NCBI GenBank assembly: GCA_025357995.1
Contig: JANYLF010000154.1
Location: 1-16,799, forward strand
Reading direction: 5' to 3'
Source: Acidimicrobiia bacterium
Lineage (GTDB): Bacteria > Actinomycetota > Acidimicrobiia > IMCC26256 > JAENVU01
DNA: 16,799 nucleotides
The position numbers and the translations under genes are program-made. Shown piece after piece: positions 7,375 to 14,512 of the stretch (position 1 is the stretch's first letter; each line of letters starts with the position of its first letter). Below the pieces are notes generated by a model. The model had not been told where the DNA came from and did no database searches. It saw only the letters and a program-made list of their open reading frames with translations.

Positions 7375-9066
7375 ATGACCTACGCATCCACTGTCACCAC
7401 GAACCCTGTGAACACGCTCGCGCCCCGGCTCGAAGCCGCGGCGGACCGCGGCGGGACGATCACCTTCGTGACGGGTGCGACCGACGGGCCGGGCTACACC
7501 GCCGAAGCAATCGAGTGGGCCCGTCTGCACGACGACGCCCGCGCGATCGCGGCCGCGCTGCAATCCCGCGGGATTGGTCCGGGGACCACGGTCGGGATTC
7601 TCGGACCAACGTCGCGCGATCTCGTGACCGCGATCCAAGCAACGTGGCTCGCGGGCGCAACCGTCGCGATGCTGCCGTTGCCGATGCGGCTGGGATCGAT
7701 CGACGAGTTCGTCGAGGCCACGCGCCGCCGCATCGCCAACGCGGATGCAACGACCGTGCTCATCGACCCTGCACTCTCCGAGTTCGTGCCGCCGGACATC
7801 CACGCGACCACGTTCGCGGAGTTGGCGGCGGGAGCGAACGCCGCGCGCTACGCCTCGCCCGTGGTCGACCCCGACGCGCTCGCGATCTTGCAGTTCACGA
7901 GCGGCAGCACCGACGATCCGAAGGGCGTCATGCTGCCGCACCGCTGCGTGACCGCGAACATGGACGCGATCTGCGAAGGCGCCGGCCTCGACCTCGACCG
8001 CGAACGCGTCGCGTCTTGGCTTCCGCTCTACCACGACATGGGATTGATCGGGCTCCTCGGTGTCCCGATGACCACGGGGGTCGATCTCGTCCTCGCCGGA
8101 CCGCAAGACTTCCTCGCCGCACCCGCGCGCTGGCTCGACTGGATGTCGACCTTTCGTTGCACGCTCACCGGCGGTCCGAACTTCTCGTACGCGCTCGCGG
8201 CACGCGCCCTCAAACGGGCCGACGATCTCGACCTCTCACGATGGCGCCTCGCGCTCAACGGTGCCGAGCCGATCGACCCCGATTCGGTGGAGTCCTTCCT
8301 CGCGGCCGGCGCGCCGTTCGGCCTCGCCGCCACCACGCCGTTCTGCGTCTACGGCATGGCCGAAGCCACGTTGGCGATCAGCTTCCCGACGCCCGGATCG
8401 GGGATGTCGGTGGATACGGTCGACCGGCGCGTCCTCGAGACCGATCGGTATGCCGCGCCCGTCGCGGCCGATCGCGACGGCGCGCGCCGGCTCCCGCGCC
8501 TCGGTACCGTGCTCAACGGCTTGGAACTGCAGGTCGTCGATCCCGAAACGGGCGCGCGGCGCACCGACCGTGAGGTCGGCGAGATCGAGCTCCGCGGGAA
8601 CTCCATCACACCCGGGTACTTCCGGAATCCGGACGCGACCGCGGCGACCATGCACGAGGGTTGGTTGCGCACCGGAGATCTCGGCTATCTCGTGGACGGT
8701 GAGGTTGTCATCTGCGGTCGGCGCAAGGACGTCATCATCGTCGGCGGCCGCAACGTGTTTCCCGAAGACATCGAGCGCGCCGTCGCGCGCGTCGACGGTG
8801 TGCGCGCCGGAAATGTGATCGCGTTCGGGACCACCGGGCGCAAGGGTCGCGAGTCGATCATCGTCGTGGCCGAGACGCGTGCGAACGACACGGGCACCGA
8901 CCCGGTGCGCTCGGCCGTCGCGGAACGTGTAACCGACGCGATCGGCATCCCTCCGACCGAGATTGTGCTCGTCGCTCCCGGCACCCTGCCCAAGACGTCG
9001 TCGGGCAAGTTGCAGCGCTCGCTCTGCAAGGACCGCTACCTCTCGGACATCCTCGAACCCGTGTAA
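7375..9066 (+). CDS. Fatty-acyl-AMP ligase-like (FadD/ANL superfamily) adenylating enzyme
   Basis: This 563-residue enzyme should activate a carboxylic acid, probably a fatty acid, as its acyl-adenylate for transfer to an acyl carrier or CoA. ANL core motifs are all present: TSGSTDDPKG (175-184, P-loop), YGMAEAT (326-332), TGDLGY (433-438), GRRKD (448-452) and the catalytic lysine K545 in PKTSSGKLQR. SWLPLYHDMGLIG (214-226) and NGAEPI (295-300) are more typical of fatty-acyl-AMP ligases (the FadD32/FAAL group) than of CoA ligases. The FAAL call is therefore favoured, but the diagnostic insertion near the domain hinge was not verified. No polyketide synthase, peptide synthetase or acyl carrier gene is nearby, so the acceptor is unknown. 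CAGG four bases before the ATG is a weak ribosome binding site. The gene converges on the SCO1664-family gene with a 26-base gap. Confidence 0.9.
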   Translation: MTYASTVTTNPVNTLAPRLEAAADRGGTITFVTGATDGPGYTAEAIEWARLHDDARAIAAALQSRGIGPGTTVGILGPTSRDLVTAIQATWLAGATVAMLPLPMRLGSIDEFVEATRRRIANADATTVLIDPALSEFVPPDIHATTFAELAAGANAARYASPVVDPDALAILQFTSGSTDDPKGVMLPHRCVTANMDAICEGAGLDLDRERVASWLPLYHDMGLIGLLGVPMTTGVDLVLAGPQDFLAAPARWLDWMSTFRCTLTGGPNFSYALAARALKRADDLDLSRWRLALNGAEPIDPDSVESFLAAGAPFGLAATTPFCVYGMAEATLAISFPTPGSGMSVDTVDRRVLETDRYAAPVAADRDGARRLPRLGTVLNGLELQVVDPETGARRTDREVGEIELRGNSITPGYFRNPDATAATMHEGWLRTGDLGYLVDGEVVICGRRKDVIIVGGRNVFPEDIERAVARVDGVRAGNVIAFGTTGRKGRESIIVVAETRANDTGTDPVRSAVAERVTDAIGIPPTEIVLVAPGTLPKTSSGKLQRSLCKDRYLSDILEPV

Positions 9067-9092
9067 ATTCCGTCCAGATCTTTGGGCCCGGT

Positions 9093-9812
9093 CTAGATCA
9101 TCGGCCAGGGGACAGAGTGATAGCCCTCATCGGGTTGCGGAAGTCGACCGTCCATCAGCAGCTCGTCGGCACGGCGCATCATGGCCTCGACCTCGATCGG
9201 CAGGAGCAACGCGGCGAAATCGTCGGCCAACCGGCCGTCGAGCCGGGCGCGCAGACTCGCCACGTCGGCCACCAACCAGTCGGGAACGGGCTCACCGGCG
9301 AAGTCCCAAATCACCGTCCGCAGCTTCGGCGCAACGTGAAACGTGAGGCCGTGATCGATCCCGAAGATCTTTCCGGTGCTGCGCTCCTGGAGGCAATGCC
9401 CGCCCTTGCGGTCGGCGTTGTTCGCGAGAACATCGAAGACTGCGAACCGAAGGAACACGTCGATGTGATCCTCGAGCAACGTGAAGTAGTGATCGTCCGG
9501 GTCGTGGTCCACGAACCGCTGCACCGAACCCACGCCGTACGGCCCGTCGCGGAGCACGGTGCGCGGCACGATGTCCCAACCCAAGGATTCGCTCAGGAGA
9601 AACGCGGCGGTCTCACGCCGACACAGCGAGCCATCGGGGAAGTCCCACAACGGCCTTTCGCCGCGCTCGGGTTTGTAGACCGCGAGCATCTCCACGCCGT
9701 CGCGTTCGACGGTCACAAGCAGCGCGGCGTTCGACGACCACGCCACCCGACCGACGACGGTGATCTCGCCGTCGGTGAGCAGCGTCGCGCGAGCCTCCGG
9801 TGTCAGTTCCAC
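9093..9812 (-). CDS. SCO1664-family protein (TIGR03843-like, PI3/PI4-kinase-like fold)
   Basis: A 239-residue soluble protein of a conserved actinobacterial family without established function. Its layout resembles a small phosphoinositide-kinase or HipA-type fold. Candidate ATP-site lysine K47 lies in VYKPERGERPLWDFP, and E67 in CRRETAAFLL. A catalytic-loop-like stretch FDVLANNADRKGGH (126-139) and a metal-binding-like GIDHG (151-155) follow. These are pattern resemblances, not proof of kinase activity. The start used is the GTG at 9812, which gives the family-like N-terminus ELTPEA and overlaps the DUF3090 stop by ten bases. A GTG at 9863 would add 17 residues and a 61-base overlap. The gene is last in the phosphatase-DUF3090 operon and is probably translationally coupled. 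Confidence 0.86.
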   Translation of the reverse strand: MELTPEARATLLTDGEITVVGRVAWSSNAALLVTVERDGVEMLAVYKPERGERPLWDFPDGSLCRRETAAFLLSESLGWDIVPRTVLRDGPYGVGSVQRFVDHDPDDHYFTLLEDHIDVFLRFAVFDVLANNADRKGGHCLQERSTGKIFGIDHGLTFHVAPKLRTVIWDFAGEPVPDWLVADVASLRARLDGRLADDFAALLLPIEVEAMMRRADELLMDGRLPQPDEGYHSVPWPMI

Positions 9813-10336
9813 CGCGGACAGATGTGGCCGGCCGGATCCATTGGGAACTCGCAGAGCGGGCACGCGGGCCGACCACCCGCGACCGCGTCCGTACCGCGGG
9901 CCGCCATGGCCCGCACTTGCGCCCGCGTCGCGAAGATCCGCGCGATGTAGCCGTCGTCATCATCGGCACCGAGAACCTCGGTCTCGTCGTCCTCGTCCTG
10001 CGCGTGCTCACGCAGCTCGAGCAATACGAGACCGCGGTCCGGCTCGAATCCGAGGCCGATCATCCGGGCCCGAAAGAGCGGGACCGCGGGCTCGGTAACC
10101 TGGGCCGCGCTGGGATGGAGCGCCGTGCTCTCCCCCGGCGGCTCGGGGTGGTCTTCGGCGATCCGATCGAGGAACGCCACGGCTTCTTGGGCCAGCAACG
10201 CAACCTGTTCCTTCTCGACCAAGACCGTGAGGCGACTCCCGCGCTTGTCGGCCTGGATGTAGAAGACCCGCTGACCGGGCTCACCGATCGCGCCCGCGCC
10301 GAGTGAATCGACGCCGTCGAGCTCGATGATGCTCAC
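9803..10336 (-). CDS. DUF3090 family protein (TIGR03847-like)
   Basis: A 177-residue conserved actinobacterial protein of unknown function. The N-terminal half matches the family pattern, with FYIQADKRG (25-33), VLVEKEQVALLAQ (38-50) and a long helix to residue 60. An acidic stretch (EDDETEVLGADDDD, about 115-128) follows. The C-terminus carries CPLC (159-162) and HIC (171-173), which look like a small zinc ribbon. The GTG start overlaps the upstream phosphatase TGA as GTGA, a clear sign of translational coupling. The frame stays open upstream through the phosphatase gene, but that translation is Arg-rich antisense-like sequence and is rejected. The zinc ribbon and its place between a phosphatase and a kinase-like protein suggest a scaffold or substrate-handling role (inference). 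Confidence 0.88.
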   Translation of the reverse strand: MSIIELDGVDSLGAGAIGEPGQRVFYIQADKRGSRLTVLVEKEQVALLAQEAVAFLDRIAEDHPEPPGESTALHPSAAQVTEPAVPLFRARMIGLGFEPDRGLVLLELREHAQDEDDETEVLGADDDDGYIARIFATRAQVRAMAARGTDAVAGGRPACPLCEFPMDPAGHICPRWN

Positions 10337-11043
10337 GGTCGAGACTCCGGATTCGCGGCCGCCGCTCCCGACTCGAACTCGGGCGCGGGCTCCGGCGTGG
10401 GCGTGGGCGCTGGCTCCGGCGGAGGTGGCACCAGGTCGACGAGGGATCCGGTGTCGTTGCATTTCACCAACATCGCACCGTGCGGGCCCAACGTGAACAC
10501 CGTCACGGATGCCGGCGAGACGACGATCCGCTGGAACAGGTCGAGGTGCACTCCCGTGAAGTGCGCGATCGCCGACTTGATCGGGTCTGCGTGCGAGACC
10601 ACCGCGATCATCTCGCCCGGGTGCGCGGCCACCACCGACTCGAGCGCGGCCACCGTCCGCACTTGCATCTCGGCGATGGACTCGCCGTCGGGAAACCGCG
10701 CGCGCGACGGCGTGCGCTGCACGGTCTTCCAGAGATCGGTCTTGGCCAGATCTTCGATCTTGGCGCCGGTCCACCCGCCGTAATCGGCCTCGACCACACC
10801 GTCGAGGACGGTGACCTCGAGATCGTGATGCTCCGCAATATGCGCGGCGGTCTGGCGCGTGCGGTCGATCGGACTCGCGTAGACGGCGGTGAGTGGAAGC
10901 GCGGCCAACCGCGCCGCGGCGTTGCGAGCTTGTTCGTGACCAAGGTCGGAGAGATCGATTCCGGGCGTGCGACCGGAGAGCAAGGGACCCGTCTGCGGTG
11001 TGACCGCATGACGAACCAGGATGAGCGTCGTCGGCGAGGTCAC
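10333..11043 (-). CDS. Histidine phosphatase superfamily enzyme (MSMEG_4193-like, TIGR03848)
   Basis: A 236-residue phosphoglycerate-mutase-like phosphatase whose substrate is unknown. Catalytic features are visible: LVRHA (9-13) with nucleophile H12 and R11 (RHA in place of the common RHG), SPIDRTRQTA (57-66) with R61 and R63, E85 in VVEADYGGW, and H151 in VVSHADPI. The mutase-like core ends near 200, and a Pro/Glu/Ala-rich tail (206-232) follows that is probably disordered. The GTG start at 11043 puts the first beta strand (TTLILVRHA) at the N-terminus as usual. An upstream ATG-like extension of 34 residues has no family similarity and would overlap the divergent gene. The gene heads the three-gene operon with the DUF3090 and SCO1664-family genes, matching a gene order I recall from mycobacteria and Streptomyces. 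Confidence 0.9.
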   Translation of the reverse strand: MTSPTTLILVRHAVTPQTGPLLSGRTPGIDLSDLGHEQARNAAARLAALPLTAVYASPIDRTRQTAAHIAEHHDLEVTVLDGVVEADYGGWTGAKIEDLAKTDLWKTVQRTPSRARFPDGESIAEMQVRTVAALESVVAAHPGEMIAVVSHADPIKSAIAHFTGVHLDLFQRIVVSPASVTVFTLGPHGAMLVKCNDTGSLVDLVPPPPEPAPTPTPEPAPEFESGAAAANPESRP

Positions 11044-11050
11044 GGCTCGG

Positions 11051-11056
11051 ATGGTA
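11051..11056 (-). promoter_or_regulatory. Putative leaderless -10 element of the phosphatase operon
   Basis: TACCAT on the minus strand is followed by exactly seven bases and then the GTG start of the phosphatase. No Shine-Dalgarno sequence is present. This spacing places the predicted transcription start at or next to the GTG, as in leaderless actinobacterial genes. A -35 box is not recognisable. Confidence 0.4.
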
Positions 11057-11105
11057 CCGGCGGCGCGCCGACACCGTCCGGCCGGGTCCGGACTCCAACC
11101 GGCGA

Positions 11106-11111
11106 TACATT
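11106..11111 (+). promoter_or_regulatory. Putative leaderless -10 element of the DUF3151 gene
   Basis: TACATT is followed by exactly seven bases and then the ATG of the DUF3151 gene, mirroring the arrangement on the other side of this 75-base divergent region. No Shine-Dalgarno sequence or clear -35 box is visible. Confidence 0.4.
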
Positions 11112-11118
11112 GCTTCGC

Positions 11119-11565
11119 ATGAGCGATCAACCCATCGGACTTCATCGCGGCGGACCACCCGAGACGGTGCTACCGCCCGATCCGGCCGACGTGCTCGCCG
11201 CGCTCAGCGCCGCCCGCGCCGAACCCGATCTCGAATCGCGCCGGGTGCAGTTGCGAGCGCTCGCGACGGCCCGGCCGCGATGTGTGAGTGCGTGGGCCGC
11301 GTTGGGCGACGACGCACGCGACGACATCGAGGCGTACGCGTACTACCGCGTGGGGTATCACCGCGGTCTCGACCAGCTGCGCCAGTCGGGCTGGCGAGGT
11401 TCGGGCTACGTCCGCGGAAGTCATACCGAGAACGCTGGGTTCCTGCGCGCGCTCGACGGTCTGCGCCGGGTCGCGACATCGATCGGCGAGGTCGACGAAG
11501 CCGCCCGTTGTGCCGAATTCCTCGTTCAGCTCGACCCTTCGGGCTTTTCGCTCCCCCAGGGGTAA
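11119..11565 (+). CDS. DUF3151 family protein
   Basis: A 148-residue soluble, mostly helical actinobacterial protein of unknown function (PF11349-like). The family core is clear: a helix pair around CVSAWAALGDDA (53-64), then AYAYYRVGYHRGLDQLRQSGWRGSG, GSHTENAGFLRALDGLRRVA and a last helix ending in AEFLVQLDPSG. The helical pairs look tetratricopeptide-like (inference). The ATG start is favoured because the Arg-rich frame upstream is antisense to the phosphatase and shows no similarity. No ribosome binding site is visible. It is divergent from the phosphatase operon and followed after 33 bases by the dehydratase gene. Confidence 0.87.
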   Translation: MSDQPIGLHRGGPPETVLPPDPADVLAALSAARAEPDLESRRVQLRALATARPRCVSAWAALGDDARDDIEAYAYYRVGYHRGLDQLRQSGWRGSGYVRGSHTENAGFLRALDGLRRVATSIGEVDEAARCAEFLVQLDPSGFSLPQG

Positions 11566-11598
11566 TCTCCACCGATCCCAAGCAGGCGAGAGGAACGC

Positions 11599-12594
11599 AT
11601 GAAGCGCGCGCTCATCACCGGTGTTACGGGGCAGGACGGTCGATACCTGAGCCAGCTCCTGACCTCCAAGGGCTACCAAGTGTTCGGGCTGATCGCCGGT
11701 CAGGCCAACCCGAAGGCCAAGCTCGTGATGGAGGAAAACCCGGGCCTCGACCTCGTGGGTGGCGACCTCCGCGATCTCCCGTCGCTCATCGCCGCGGTCG
11801 AGCAGGTGCAACCCGACGAGGTCTACAACCTCGGCGCGATCAGCTTCGTGCAACTCTCGTTCAAGCAGGCCGAACTCACCGCCGAGATCACGGGGCTCGG
11901 CGTGTTGCGCATGCTCGAGGCCATCCGCATCGTCGGTGGCACCGACAAGAACCCGATCCGCTTCTACCAGGCGAGTTCGTCGGAGATGTTCGGCAAGGTC
12001 CGCGAGACGCCGCAGACCGAACGGACGCCGTTCCACCCTCGTTCGCCGTACGGCGTGGCCAAGGTGTTCGGTCACGACATGACGGTGAACTACCGCGAGT
12101 CGTACGACCTCCACGCGAGCAGTGGAATTCTGTTCAATCACGAGAGTGAGCGACGCGGCCTTGAGTTCGTCACGCGGAAGATCACCAACTCGCTCGCGCG
12201 CATCAAGCTCGGGCTCCAGGATCAGATCAGCCTCGGCAACATCGACTCCGCGCGCGACTGGGGTTACGCCGCCGACTACGTCGAGGCCATGTGGCGGATG
12301 CTCCAGCAAGACGAGCCCGACGATTATGTGATCGCGACCGGCGAGACCCACACCGTCCGCGAATTTCTCGACGTCGCCTTCCGCATTGCCGGCTACGACA
12401 GCTGGGAACCATTCGTGAACCACGACACGCGGTTCGATCGCCCGGCGGAAGTGGACCTTCTCCTCGGCGACGCCAGCAAGGCCCGGGCCACGCTGGGCTG
12501 GACCCCGAAGGTCAACTTCGAAGAACTCGTCGCCCGGATGTACGAATCCGACCTCAAGAACGAGCAAGCGGTTCTCGACAGCGGTCGACGCTGA
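11599..12594 (+). CDS. gmd: GDP-mannose 4,6-dehydratase-like NDP-sugar dehydratase
   Basis: A 331-residue short-chain dehydrogenase/reductase expected to convert GDP-mannose to GDP-4-keto-6-deoxymannose, the precursor of deoxyhexoses such as fucose and rhamnose in surface glycans. It has the N-terminal nucleotide-binding GVTGQDG (8-14), YNLGAISFVQLSF (76-88), SSSEMFG (126-132), catalytic Y151 and K155 in SPYGVAK, the Gmd-type NHESERRGLEFVTRKI (180-195) and LGNIDSARDWGYAADYVEAMW (212-232). The loop after the second strand (LIAGQANPK, 31-39) lacks the RRxSSxN stretch of canonical Gmd that contacts NADP and the neighbouring subunit, and the protein is shorter than the usual 345-370 residues. A related dehydratase is therefore possible. 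AGAGGA ends four to five bases before the ATG and supports the start. It ends one base short of the convergent hydrolase gene. Confidence 0.88.
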   Translation: MKRALITGVTGQDGRYLSQLLTSKGYQVFGLIAGQANPKAKLVMEENPGLDLVGGDLRDLPSLIAAVEQVQPDEVYNLGAISFVQLSFKQAELTAEITGLGVLRMLEAIRIVGGTDKNPIRFYQASSSEMFGKVRETPQTERTPFHPRSPYGVAKVFGHDMTVNYRESYDLHASSGILFNHESERRGLEFVTRKITNSLARIKLGLQDQISLGNIDSARDWGYAADYVEAMWRMLQQDEPDDYVIATGETHTVREFLDVAFRIAGYDSWEPFVNHDTRFDRPAEVDLLLGDASKARATLGWTPKVNFEELVARMYESDLKNEQAVLDSGRR

Positions 12595-12595
12595 G

Positions 12596-14377
12596 CTACA
12601 GCGTCCAACCCGTGATCGGGGCGTCGCCCGTCGGGTGAACTCCGCCCAGGCCGTCGAGGACCCAGTATCCCTTGCCGCTCGACGTCAGACTGATCTCGCG
12701 CGCCACATCCCATCCCGGCCAGTACGGCCCGCGCCGCGCGACCGCGTCCCCGACAACGTGGATCCCGCCGAAACCGTCCAGCACGTACGTTCCGTTGCCC
12801 GACGACGTGTAGTCGAGGGAACGAGCGATGTCCCAGCCGAGCCAGTAGCCCGGCGAAGTTCGAGGCGCGTCACCTGACGCGTGCATGCCACCGAACCCGT
12901 CCAGCACCGCGATGCCGTTCCCACTCGGCGTGATCGCGACGTCACGAGCGATGTCCCATCCGATCCAATACGGGAACGGAGCCTGGCCGACCGCCCCTTC
13001 GGTTGCGCTCCCGAATCGGTGAAGACCACCGAAGCCGTCGAGCACCACGTAGCCCTGCCCGTCCGGCATCACCGCGAGCCCGCGGGCAATGTTCCAACCG
13101 AAGCTCGGGGCGCCGAAGTATCCCGCGCCGCCGTACGGAGTCACCGAACCGTCTCCCCCGAGCGAGTAGTAGCCACCGCTCGGATTTGTCACGACGCGTC
13201 GAGTCGTGGCGGAGATGACCGGCGGGGTACTCGCCGCGTGCATGACGGACTGGAAGGCCGCGAACGCGGGCTTGGGCGTCCAGTCGTGATGGAGGAGCCC
13301 GAGGTTCTGGACCCAGTCGTTGCGATCCACACCGGAGTCGCGGTGCGAGAACCATGAGAGTGGTCCCGTGAACGACGCGTACGTCGTGTTCCAGGCTTGG
13401 TAGTAGTCGCGCACCCACTGCGCTTGCTGAGCATCGGTCAAGGCCACCGTATTGGTACCCGTCGGCGCGCCAGCCTCGGTTCCCCAGATCTTCTTCGCGC
13501 CGTCACCGAAGAAGGTCATGATGAGGTGCAGATCGGCCGTTTGGGTGAACGCGTTCCACGGCGCGGCATCGAGTGGGTTGTTGGGGAACGCGTACGGGTG
13601 GTGGCCGACGGCATCGAAGAAGCCCTGCGCGCCGTTCCGGTACAGGTCGACCAGCCAGGTCGCCGGCGAGATCTCGCGGCCGTCCACCGCGTCGCCCGCG
13701 GGCGAGGTGCCACCCGTCACTACGACGGCGTTCGGGTCGGCCGCCTTGATCGCGGTGTATGCCGCCTTGAGGAGCTCCGCGTAGCGCACCGGGTCCGGCT
13801 TCGGCAGCGCGAACTCTGAGTTGTTCGGCTCGTTCCAGATCGACCAGTTGGTGATCGAGCCGCGGAGCGCGGGGACGGGACTGTTGGCCCCGTAGCGCAT
13901 CACCGCGGCCTGCGCGAAGCGCGCGTAGTCCTCGACGTGCACCGGGAGGCAGTGGCTGCTGTCAGGAGGACAGTCGGCCGGCCGAGCCCAACCTGGGGCG
14001 TAGTCGAGCCCACCACCGACGACGAGCCCACGCTGGCGTGCAGCGAGGACGACGCGATCGGTCGCGTGCCACCAGTAGGTATCCGGGCCGTTGCCCTGAA
14101 TGCTGTTCCAATCGATGTCGAAGCCGGTTCGGGTCGCGCCGGTCGCCACGATCGCGTCGAGATCGCGTGCGAGGTCCGCGTCCGATTCCCACAGAATCTC
14201 ACTCCCGGGCGAGATACTGGCGCGGGACGCAACCCAGTTCTCGGCCGCGTTCGCGGTCACGCGCATCGCCGGGCTCGTGACCACCTGACCACGCTGCGTG
14301 GCACCCGCGGGTGCGGCCAACAGCATCGCGACGAACACGACACAGACCGCTACCTTCATTCGCATTCGCTCCGCCAC
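12596..14377 (-). CDS. Secreted glycoside hydrolase (clan A-type barrel) with C-terminal repeats
   Basis: A 593-residue exported protein. A signal peptide covers residues 1-26 (basic start, hydrophobic core, AGA before T27). A TIM-barrel region of about residues 60-385 follows, with WSIWNEPNN (178-186) giving candidate acid/base E183 and IWGTEAGAP (297-305) giving candidate nucleophile E301. These are the two glutamates of clan-A hydrolases such as families 5 and 39. The C-terminus (427-593) holds four repeats of about 41-46 residues. The substrate is not predictable. The GTG at 14377 has AAGGG six to seven bases upstream; an ATG at 14359 with GGAG eight bases upstream is an almost equal alternative and would shorten the signal peptide by six residues. 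It is convergent with the dehydratase and divergent from the GT-C-type gene, which suggests turnover or trimming of a surface polysaccharide (inference). Confidence 0.85.
   Translation of the reverse strand: MAERMRMKVAVCVVFVAMLLAAPAGATQRGQVVTSPAMRVTANAAENWVASRASISPGSEILWESDADLARDLDAIVATGATRTGFDIDWNSIQGNGPDTYWWHATDRVVLAARQRGLVVGGGLDYAPGWARPADCPPDSSHCLPVHVEDYARFAQAAVMRYGANSPVPALRGSITNWSIWNEPNNSEFALPKPDPVRYAELLKAAYTAIKAADPNAVVVTGGTSPAGDAVDGREISPATWLVDLYRNGAQGFFDAVGHHPYAFPNNPLDAAPWNAFTQTADLHLIMTFFGDGAKKIWGTEAGAPTGTNTVALTDAQQAQWVRDYYQAWNTTYASFTGPLSWFSHRDSGVDRNDWVQNLGLLHHDWTPKPAFAAFQSVMHAASTPPVISATTRRVVTNPSGGYYSLGGDGSVTPYGGAGYFGAPSFGWNIARGLAVMPDGQGYVVLDGFGGLHRFGSATEGAVGQAPFPYWIGWDIARDVAITPSGNGIAVLDGFGGMHASGDAPRTSPGYWLGWDIARSLDYTSSGNGTYVLDGFGGIHVVGDAVARRGPYWPGWDVAREISLTSSGKGYWVLDGLGGVHPTGDAPITGWTL
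12599..13099 (-). repeat. Four tandem protein repeats, GW[DN][IV]AR...VLDG[FL]GG type
   Basis: Within the hydrolase C-terminus, units begin at residues 427, 473, 514 and 555, with spacings of 46, 41 and 41 residues. Each starts GWDIAR or a close variant, passes through a serine/proline-glycine turn, and reaches VLDGFGG (VLDGLGG in the last) before an H-x-x-GDA-like end. The DNA is clearly diverged between units, so this is an old protein repeat, not a recent duplication. A beta-rich, propeller- or solenoid-like wall-binding module is likely but unproven. Similar repeats are, to my knowledge, common on exported Acidimicrobiia-type proteins. Confidence 0.85.
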
Positions 14378-14512
14378 CGATAACCCTTCTCGTAAAACCG
14401 AATCGCGAACAAGTCATCGGGAATCAAGCAGGGTTTCTTGAGGCGGATGGTCCCACGAGCGGTGGGTCGTTAGGGTGCGGAGACGGCGAACAGCGCGCTG
14501 AGCGGGGGTGCA
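14378..14512. other. Divergent intergenic region, hydrolase / GT-C gene
   Basis: These 135 bases must carry the start signals for both flanking genes. A locally AT-richer stretch (about 14385-14440) contains CGTAAAACCG. A 5-bp inverted repeat CCCAC-GAGCG-GTGGG spans 14452-14466, and TAGGGT at 14471-14476 is a weak -10 candidate for the plus-strand gene. No convincing paired -35 and -10 boxes or known operator could be assigned. Confidence 0.35.

Noticed and set aside
9077..9099. Inverted repeat GATCT...AGATC as a bidirectional terminator between the adenylating enzyme and SCO1664 genes
   Set aside because: The stem is only 5 bp with a 13-base loop, it runs into the SCO1664 stop codon, and there is no T tract.
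9117..9950. A 277-codon plus-strand frame opposite the SCO1664-family gene
   Set aside because: The minus-strand protein has family-like motifs and operon context; the plus-strand translation shows none.
10480..11118. A 213-residue N-terminal extension of the DUF3151 protein
   Set aside because: It is antisense to the phosphatase, and the family-like sequence starts only after the ATG at 11119.
9803..11158. A single 451-codon minus-strand frame covering DUF3090 and the phosphatase region
   Set aside because: Only the last 177 codons match DUF3090. The upstream part is an out-of-frame reading of the phosphatase gene, which has intact catalytic motifs in its own frame.
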